Positions 55,560-64,000 of a DNA stretch of 64,000 nucleotides are shown here, piece after piece. Both the position numbers and the translations under genes were made by a program. The notes beneath the pieces are model-generated. The model did not search any database. It saw only the letters and a list, made by a program, of their open reading frames with translations, and had not been told where the DNA came from. The stretch's first letter is position 1. Every line of letters starts with the position of its first letter. The stretch is from Asterella californica (lineage: Eukaryota > Streptophyta > Marchantiopsida > Marchantiales > Aytoniaceae), in assembly GCA_036924285.1 (NCBI GenBank), contig JAYKYS010000009.1, positions 2,294,001-2,358,000 on the forward strand, given 5' to 3'.

Positions 55560-58500
55560 AACTTGTTTAAGCCACGTACCGCCGTACAACCATATACCCG
55601 ATGTATTCCTAGACAAAAAAACATGTTATATAACAACATGGACTGCTCAAAGAAGATGTATATGAAAATGTACAAAAAAATAAAATGTAAAGAGATAATC
55701 AACTCTAAACTGAAGTTGTAAAGACCTTGGACTATTGCTGTCCTTATAATCAAATATTTGAAACTAAAGGAGTTATGGAAAAATCTAACAAATCTAAATA
55801 ATTTGAATAAACAAAAATGCAAGACTACAGCAAAATGGACATGAAGACAAAAGTCTGCATCCAATTCAAAAGGCAGTTCCTTCTCAAAAAAAGTTAAAAT
55901 AGAAAATATAGAGGTTCTATAAAAAACAAGTGCAGGTTCGGAGGTTGGAAGTGGAGAGACGTCCTAAAAATACCGCACAAGAGAACACTTTGGTGGAGAG
56001 GAAAGCAGAGCGGGAGAAACGAGAAGACAGAGAAAAGTATGAGGTTCTAAAATGAGGGTAGTGGACTTTCACCAGTCTCTCGAGTATGAGGGGTTTCTAA
56101 AACACGCATGCTTTCAACCAAACAACCATGCCAAATTCAAATTTGTTGCATTGTCAGAATTCATAGCTCACATACAATGATATATTTTCAGCAAGTTCTA
56201 CGTCCGTCCATGAAAATAGTAGACCATATAGGGTTGATTTTCACGATCTCACTTTTTCTTTTTTGAGTCCAAAAAGAAAAGTGACCTTCTATGGATAACA
56301 AGTTGAAACACAACTTTGACATCGTTGATATTTTCTGGTGAGAGCTCATTCCGAGATCTATCAAGTTTGGTAATTAAGACTAAAATGCTTTGTAGCGGGA
56401 GCACCCGTCGCTAATATAATGGATGTTGTGATTTAAGATGCTACATATGTGGAGATTTTCATATCTAAAAGTCTATCCACACTCACAATCGGAGGCACCC
56501 ACTACAACGCCACCACTCAAACCAGCACGTAGTCAACAAGTGATCTTATCAAAAGAATAGTCATTGGTCGATCCAAGCTCATCAAAAAGAGCTCGATTAT
56601 ATATGATATTCGTTTCCAAATAACACTCAGACTCTCTTATGCTCGAGGTGATCACTCATCTCCATTAGCAAACCATGTATAACCTAATAAAGATCTCAAT
56701 AAATTTTTTCTTTATAATCTTAGTTAATCGTTACAAGTAATGAAGAGGTAAAAATAATATATATTAATTTTTAATAAAGTCTTAAAATAAATTATAACAA
56801 TAGTTGTTTATGATACAAAATTAAATATATATAATATCCTCAATCAGAGAAGAAAACAAAAGATATTTAGCTTCCATCTAGAAAAAAGAAAAAGAAAATA
56901 CATAGTACAGATATATACAGATCTTGAACAAGTTTAACCTAGTATCATTACATGTTTCTAGTTGATGAAAGTAAAGCAAAAAGTACAAAAAATATTTATT
57001 ATGAGATTTTTAAACCAACTTTCTATATTTATGTAAATTTTATCTTATTATTAACTAATATGAAGAATGATGTAAGTTTACTCATGAATATTAGTAAGTA
57101 CACAAGGGGTATAAAAATCTTAAAATTATGTAATAAAGCTACGGAAAATTTTTGTTTAGATCATGATTATAATATAATAAGAGTCTAAGAAATACCCTTA
57201 GACCGCACATGACATATGACATATGAAGCCTTCATGTGATGACTCCCCAAGCTCTTCGTAAACGAAGAAGCTATCAGAGATGGAGATGAATCAATAAGGT
57301 ACATCTCTCTACTCGACAACACATGGAGAACTAGCTATACCCACCACAGATAAAGTTCTTGTGCGATATCCATGCGACAATCACACCTTTTGAATTTGAG
57401 AGAACTCATGAGTTGCTTGCAGCAAGCCACAGAAACGAATCATACAGTTCAAGCCACCAAACTGAAAGTACTCCTTGGTTCTTCATCATCTCCAATGAAA
57501 ATCTCACTCCAAAAGGCGGTCCTCCTCCAACCTCTAGAACATGATGAACAGTTATTTACTTGCTTATACGGGCTCCTGCGCTCAAGTCTATACTTGCTAA
57601 AGCTCCTAACCGGGTGCAGGCAGTTTGTGACTGTCACGCCAGCATGTAGGTTGACATTGTAGAAAGAGAGATATGAAAGTATCGAGCATAGGTTGCGACA
57701 TATTTTGGTTAAGCGTCGGTAGTGATAGACATTTTGCTTGCAGAGATATCATAAGAGATCGACGGCTTGGGTAGTGCTTGATGTGCAACCGCATAGTCGA
57801 ATTAGACGAGACGAGTGACATATTGATTGTTATCGTGTTGTGTAGTGCGTGCTATACAATGCTTCTTGTGCAGCTTGTTGTGTGATGACATAGTGACAGA
57901 TTAGAGTTGATGTTAGTGTTGTGAACCAGACGTATAACAAGCAAATCAGTTTTGTTGCAATAGCTAGTGCTGTAGCTCCCGAGTGGAATATGGAGGACAT
58001 ATATTTTCTGACAGAGGACATACAATTCAGTATGTCATAGAGCCGTGGAGTTGAACCATATGTCCCTAGTAATGTGTTTGAATGTTGGCGGTAAGAATTC
58101 ACAACAGCGGAAATCTGTCTTGTAGTGGATGTGACGAGCGGGACATGGGAGGAAGTTTGAGAGGTTACAAGTAGAATAAAAGCAGATGAGACATTTTCTT
58201 CATCCAAAGAGTTCGATTATGCCTTGTCTTGCTTTTGTGTAGTTTTAGGTTGTGCGTGTCAAAAGACTAAATCAAAATTCGATTACAGAGTGTGCGTTTG
58301 TAGGTTCGGAGCCCCAAATCATGTTCAAAAAATGTCTATGTCGAATGGAGATGTAGAAAATGAGGATTCACATCATGTTTGAGATAGTACTCGTAGCTTT
58401 CACGAGTTTACACAATGACAGACAATGATACGAGTACTTGAACCTGTAAATGATATTGATCGAGGAAGGAAAAATGCAGACATGGACCCCGTCGTGCAAG

Positions 58501-59700
58501 CTCATCTATGAAAATCAAAGAATGGAGCAGGTGGAGAAAATCTATGATACTTGAATGGAGGACAACGGGTCTTTCGTGCTGGTCGAGGATCACTTGAGTT
58601 AGCTTATGAACCTGTCTCTTGCTCTTTCTTGGTAAGGGCACAGAAAAATATTAATTGATATTATTAAAATATCGATATGTGAAATAACCCATTCATGTCT
58701 AGCAAGTGTGCATATATGACGTGGACCTGCTAAGAATTCTAGATGGCTTGGTTTGGTCCTTGATAATCGTCTTATTGTCAACCAGAATATCTCAATTAGA
58801 GCCGTGGAAGAGGAATTCCACCATTTGTTTCGTAGAAAATCTTCGTATTCACAAATGTGACGAATGAGAGAATTGTCTTGAGATTCACTTCACTTCATGG
58901 AAATCAGTGCACATCCTTCCACTTCATCCTTAAAATGTGTAGAAGAATAGAAAGCATTGACGAGTTGATAGTCATGGAATGAGAGAATTGAGAGAGCAGT
59001 CCACAAGTATTCCATTATTCATCTGCTCTGGAGCCACCCGCAATGTGTTATCCTTCACTCAAAAGTGATAGCACTAGATGCATGTCATTCGAAGAATGAG
59101 AAGTCCCCTTAACAAATATTTCTAGCTTCCATGTTAGATGAGAATAATGAAGTTATCATTTTAGTTTATGCCGTGGCACTAGAGGACTCACGCGTGCATG
59201 GACTTGGTTTCTGAAACTTTTGAAAGATACAATCCATGACATTTTCTCTCCTGTAGTTCTGATCTTCATAAAGGGTTGAAAAGTGATGTTTTTGTAAATG
59301 TTTACTAGAATATGTTATGATATTGTGCACAACATATTCGAATGAATATACTGAGTCTCTTTGGTCGAGAAGCAGAGAAATCATTTTTAGCTCTTCTATA
59401 TGTCAGGAGCATCGAGCGGTAAGGGACTTGCAGCAGATCCATTTACATTCATTTTCCATGAATTCACTCGTGTATTTGTCACTTGACGATGATCAATGGT
59501 GTATGTATCCACTTCATTCAAGATTATCATCAGTGCTTAAGTTGCATTAGACCAAACTTGAATTCCATATGAGTCTAAGCTTCCAGTGGATATGATCTAA
59601 TTCTTCTTAAAGAGAAGAGATACCTTATAGAGTAAGACATAAGACGTAATGTCAAAATATCGATTAGCAATACTCCACTGATCTGGATAAACTTTATAAC
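55560..59700. other. AT-rich DNA, no recognised gene
   Basis: Many short open frames are present, none with a recognisable domain. No TIRs or LTR pairs were spotted by eye. Confidence 0.35.
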
Positions 59701-59733
59701 AAGTGCTTCATACAATTTCCAAAATCCACCACT

Positions 59734-59850
59734 GTGGATTAAACGTCACACAAAGAAAGCACTACAGTTGTATAACATCCACAACTTTAAGTAGTGGATT
59801 CAACACCAAACAAAATGACTGCTACAGTTGTATATCATCCACCACTCTAA
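59734..59850. repeat. Tandem duplication, 60-bp period
   Basis: GTGGATT...GCACTACAGTTGTATAACATCCAC (59734-59790) is repeated as GTGGATT...GCTACAGTTGTATATCATCCAC (59794-59850). GTGGAT and ATCCAC bracket each unit, so each can fold on itself. Confidence 0.75.
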
Positions 59851-60601
59851 GCAGAGTGTAGTAGACGATCCGGATTGCACACTTCTGTGCTCTTGGGCTT
59901 TGCATCACTTTGTGCTCTTAGAGTACATCTCTGTCGACATAGGTTTTACATCTCGCAGCTCGTCATAAGTCAGTTTAACCTCAGCGAATGCTTTCTGCAT
60001 GTCCTCAAACTCGTCGATTGAAACCGTCTTTTGGCTCCGCCATTCTTGGAATTTACTAATGATGAAATACGAAAATCAGTAGATGATCCTGTCTCTTCAT
60101 ACATTGTCGGACGTTGAAACCTATCAAACTCGGCTCTAAATCTTAGCTCACGCAGAATGCTTTTTGCTTTAGTCAGCTACGAAATAATAAGACTTTTGTC
60201 CAAAACCCGACTCCATACTTACACACGAGAAAAACACAAAATGGAATGAGTAACGCACTGCTCTTGATGAACTTATCTCAAAAAACAAAATTCAGCAACC
60301 ACGATATCCAAAAGATCCTTGCCTCGTTGAATATTGTCATCCCCAATGGTAAACCCGTCATAGACACGTCGCATATAGAAACCGTGAAAAGATAAATAAT
60401 GATACTTCTCGATGATTGATAACAAGAAGTCAATTTTCACTGATTAACAAAACATTGCTGTCCATTTGAGAATCGATTAGGAGCATACCTCGTCGCATAT
60501 GGTTATCTTGACGCAAAATTCACAGTATGACAAGTTATTGGACCAAATGTCTCATGTTTTTCATGGACCAATGCTGCTCCTAGCAAACTAAGACTATTCG
60601 T

Positions 60602-62301
60602 TGTCGTGTCGTGGACCGGCTCCTAGCTGAAAATTTATTTTTGATACTTATCATTATCGCTCCAAAGACACTCTTGGGCCTAAAAATGAAACTTTTTGCA
60701 CAACTTCAGATCTTCACTTTCATTACATCGACGGATAGAGCTCGTTGTCCGCTTTCCATGGGCACTTCGTCTACTTCATTTGGACGCCTAGTGGTGAAAT
60801 ACGAGATTCAAAAGAAGAGAAAATCAAGCTAGGCCATAGTTTACTATTGCTGATTGGGTATTTGCAGCTCCTGGTGCTATACTAAGGATGCAAGGGGCCG
60901 GTTAGCTCATAATATGTGAAAACTTGTACGCATATCGACTGATGTAAGGGAGCAGCTTAAGGAGCTAGCTTGCATCTACGACCTGTCAGCGGACGGTTCA
61001 GGAGATTTGGAAGTCCAATGCAAACGCGCAGGGCATCATTGAGTTCAGATTTGTGCAGGCTACGCACTGGTTAAGACGGTCCGTGAAGAGGCAGATCGGA
61101 GAATGTGTTTTGAGAGAAATTGAGACGTAGGAAGAGAATTTGGAGTGCTTCAGTGATCTGTGAAGGAGAGTTGGACTGTTCGGGCTGTTCCGGAGTCCAA
61201 AATTGCTGTCCTTGGGTTCAGAACGCCGAGTTCTTCAGGAAATTGAAAACGATACTAAGTTTCATCGGACGATTTGGGAGTTCTGAGTGAAATTGACTCG
61301 CAGAGAAGCGATTACGTCAGTTTTTCATCGTCAATGACTTGAGATTGGATTGTTTTTCGTGATCGATGAGCCAAGCTCTTCGTTCTTGATGTCTATGTGA
61401 TCAAGGAGTCTTCATCTACGCATAGGAGAAGACCGTACGTGGATTGGATTGTTGGTTTGGGTGTAGTGAGCGAGTTTGAGTTGCAAGGAGTCGATTTACG
61501 TCAGTTTTTTGTGTCTTGCGACCAAATTTCTTACGTGGTTTTGTGAGAGGAACTCCAAACGGCTTGTTTGGAGTCTCGTTGGATTCAAGATAGCTAGATC
61601 TACCTACCAGAGAAGACGGATATCAGATTAGACGATCCGTATGGACGGTGTGTGTGATTTTAAGCCGTAGGGAGGAGTTTTGAAGGTTTGATCACCTGCG
61701 ACCGAAAACCGACGATATCTCGGCTGTCGGGAGTCGGATTTGGGAGTTCGTGAGGCCAACAGAGAAGAAAGAAGGCCTTGCCGACATCTGAAGACCGTTT
61801 GGGGAAAGAAAGAAGTTCTCAGATAGATCTTTTTCGGTTCCTTCGCTACAGTTTTTGTCCTTTGAAGTTCGTTAGAGATCTAGTTGGCTATGTACAGTTT
61901 GTGGTAGCTAGCTTTAGCTAAAGGTTTGTACGTGGACGTTGTTTGGACTTGGGTTTCAATCGTGTGATGCTGGTGCAGCTCTTTTTATTAGCAAAGAGAT
62001 GTTTTTCTTGCTTTGAACTACGCTTCGGTAGTTTTGGGTCTAGGTTGAGATTCGAGGACTCGTTTTAGAGGATTTTGAAGCAGATTACAGACCACTCAGG
62101 TCTGTTTCTCGATTTGTGTTCTTAGGGAGAAAGAACCAGCAGTGTATATACATTAGGAGTTGGTATATATTGCGACGCTCGTTTTCGTGCTTGTTTCTTT
62201 CTTTCTTGTCTCTGTTCAACACACTACATCTCCACAGCCAGGAGATGTAGTGTGTACCTCGTGTTTTCCTGGACATTTTTCATGCAAAATTCAACACGAT
62301 A
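60602..62301 (+). mobile_element. Family-A 5' LTR, plus orientation, 1.7 kb
   Basis: It starts TGTCGTGTCG at 60602 and ends near CACGATA at 62301, inverse to the start apart from one base. It matches 821-2844 (minus), 2846-3655 (plus) and the older pieces at 24.7-26.5 kb. It contains a single 157-bp unit. The gag-like region follows at about 62,477, so it is the 5' LTR of an element running off the right edge. The two edge elements point outward. Confidence 0.85.
62219..62255. repeat. 15-bp perfect inverted repeat unique to this LTR copy
   Basis: ACACACTACATCTCC (62219-62233) and its exact inverse (62241-62255) flank ACAGCCA. The other three copies read CAGCCAGGAACCTC or CAGCCAAGAACCTC straight through; here a 12-base insertion, GATGTAGTGTGT, separates GGA from ACCTC and completes the palindrome. 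Confidence 0.9.
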
Positions 62302-62476
62302 CGGTGGTGAACTCGACATGAAGGTGTGGGGTGGAGATTTTTGTGTGTTCCGTAACTTGGAAGAAGAGATCAACAATCATGAACGAGGATGAAGATGGAT
62401 ACAGTTGTTCGGGAGGATGTTGCGGATCTGGGATGATGGATATATAGAAGATTGGGAATCATGAGAGGATGGGAGG

Positions 62477-63510
62477 ATGGAACGAGCCATGATTATGGAT
62501 GGGATGAACGGATCAAAAGGGATACCAAGGGTGCAGTTGGATGCAGCAACTGCACGTTTGTTTCAAGCCTTTACTTTGTTTTTACGACAAGAGCAAAAGA
62601 ACCAACAAAAGGAGGCTCTGAGGACGAAGGTGCTTCGAAAGGTGATCGACAAGCTCGATCTATTTGATGGGAGAGACATCTCAAAGTAACTGAGATGTTA
62701 CAAGACGGAGATGGATTTGGATCAAGTATCGGAGAAGGAGATGATCGAGACATTCGAACTCGCTGCGGTGCTTGAGATAAGGGAGCATGTGAAAGATCTA
62801 ACAAAGCATTTTGAGAGAAACTGAGATATATTTTCACATGCGCTGATGGGGGAATATTTCTTGGGAAACTCAGATCGAGAACCACGAAATCATTTTTGGG
62901 ATGAGTCAACCGACGCAACAAGGGTTTACAATCTACATAGTTGTTAAAGAGTTCGAGAGACAATTCTCTCAACTATCTTGGGTGGACAAGCTAACCTTGG
63001 AGACCTACAAGACAGAGTTGTTCTTTCAAGCTGCTGATGAACCATGGCAAGAGCGATTGGAGTTACTTCTAGAGGACGGAGAGGAAGAAGAAGGGTTGAC
63101 AAGGAATTGAGAGACTGTGCATGAAGCGGTTGAACTTCCTGTCCGGAGACATACAAGGATAAGGGTTACAAGGTCGACACCTAATCGCTGACTACCACAC
63201 CATTTTGGATAGTATCTGAGGTTCAACCTCTAGTTGTGATTGTAGAGGAGAATGATCCAACCATCGAGGACCTATAGCAAAAGATGCAAGATCTACAAGC
63301 TAAGATTATTAGGTTGGAGGATAAGGAATCGTCGACCAAGATGGAGCTTGTACCCAAACTAGCTTGGGTACATCAATGCGTGTGGTGTGATGGTATTGAT
63401 TATCAGCGGGACGATTGCATCTACTTTGTAGAGTCTTTGCAACAAGAGGTTATTTCTTGGGAGGATGGAAATGTTGGGTTCAGAAGTACGGGTACTTTCC
63501 CACCGTAGTC
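62477..63510 (+). pseudogene. Decayed gag of family-A LTR retrotransposon
   Basis: Pieces in order are QLDAATARLFQAFTLFLRQE (from about 62,535), a stop after DGRDISK, then KTEMDLDQVSEKEMIETFEL and EIREHVKDLTKHFE. RQFSQLSWVDKLTLETYKTE follows (from about 62,960), then LQAKIIRLEDKE and QCVWCDGIDYQRDDCIYF (about 63,375-63,428). The last is a CCHC zinc-knuckle with Tyr in place of His (C-x2-C-x4-Y-x4-C). Several stops and frame changes separate the pieces. Capsid plus nucleocapsid order supports gag. Confidence 0.65.
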
Positions 63511-63519
63511 AACCTCATC

Positions 63520-64000
63520 CTCAAACTTGCAATCTGATCGTCATCTTGAAGTTACAACTCCATGATTTTCTCTTGATCGATGTTCATCAACTCTATCTTC
63601 AAGCTCTCATCCAATCACCCCATCTAAATCTACACATCTTCAATATGCGTACGAAGACTAGGAAACAAATCGTCATACCATAGAAATGCCTTTCAAACAC
63701 CTAGTTGAATCTCATCATCGAGGTTTGTGACACAAGTGTCATAGTAGACATCCTCTGTCATCCTAATCATCATCACATATCTTGACTGTAATCCTCAACC
63801 TCAAGCATGTACATGTCTTCATACGTATCGATCTCTTCTCTTTTGTTTTCTGAAAGAAAAGAACCATACTGCTGCAACCAAAATCCTCAATCGCAACCAT
63901 CATCGTCTCGATGTACAATGATATCTTCTTCAATCATCATCCTCTCTGATCTCTTCTTCTAAAAATCCTTACAACCTCCCAAGCATCATTCTCTCAACCT
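63520..64000. other. Pyrimidine/CATC-rich continuation of the family-A element, not decoded
   Basis: The sequence is rich in CATC, CTTC and AACC on this strand and has no sustained frame. It presumably belongs to the retrotransposon interior. Confidence 0.35.

Noticed and set aside
62302..62330. tRNA primer-binding site after the family-A LTR (TGGTGAACTCGAC)
   Set aside because: It begins TGG as expected but does not match the 3' end of a tRNA I can identify, and the site is deleted in the left copy.

Overview
This window looks like nuclear DNA of a land plant, most probably a bryophyte or another non-seed plant. The evidence is an 18-exon gene for the plastid membrane protein FTSHI4 (a green-lineage family), an intronless F-box/kelch gene of a type common in bryophytes, and an AT-rich background full of old plant transposons. 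The species cannot be named from the sequence alone. No tRNA, rRNA or CRISPR was recognised, and only two convincing host genes were found in 64 kb.

Layout. 1-3,655: an LTR retrotransposon (family A here) on the minus strand, running off the left edge and joined head-to-head to a plus-strand piece of the same LTR. 3,656-6,600: non-coding with inverted repeats. 6,606-10,690: a decayed Ty3/gypsy pol region on the minus strand (protease, RT, RNase H, integrase). 13,577-14,833: an intact F-box/kelch gene. 15-24 kb: gene-poor DNA with a TATA/telo-box promoter-like segment, a 276-bp PIF/Harbinger-type MITE with TTA target duplication, a tandem array, and copy 1 of a roughly 360-bp MITE with TA duplication. 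24.6-26.5 kb: an internally deleted family-A retrotransposon. 27.4 kb: a possible CACTA transposon fragment.

29.9-33.0 kb: the most unusual segment. A 290-aa minus-strand ORF carries an HUH motif and a downstream tyrosine and resembles the Rep-type nuclease of Replitrons, a recently described eukaryotic transposon group. Just past its 3' end lie interlocked inverted repeats and two iteron-like direct repeats.

33,994-49,789: the FTSHI4 gene on the plus strand. I assembled 18 exons, all with GT-AG introns and compatible phases, into a 1,070-residue protein with two membrane segments, a complete AAA+ ATPase and a peptidase domain that keeps HEAGH. Copy 2 of the TA-type MITE lies 228 bp upstream of the ATG. 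Introns 7, 12 and 17 are swollen by a local repeat family and a degraded LINE reverse transcriptase.

50-60 kb: AT-rich repeats, including a tandemly repeated conserved hairpin and several perfect palindromes. 60,602-64,000: a second long family-A element on the plus strand (1.7-kb LTR plus decayed gag), running off the right edge. Comparing family-A copies shows that at least one palindrome arose by a templated inverted insertion.
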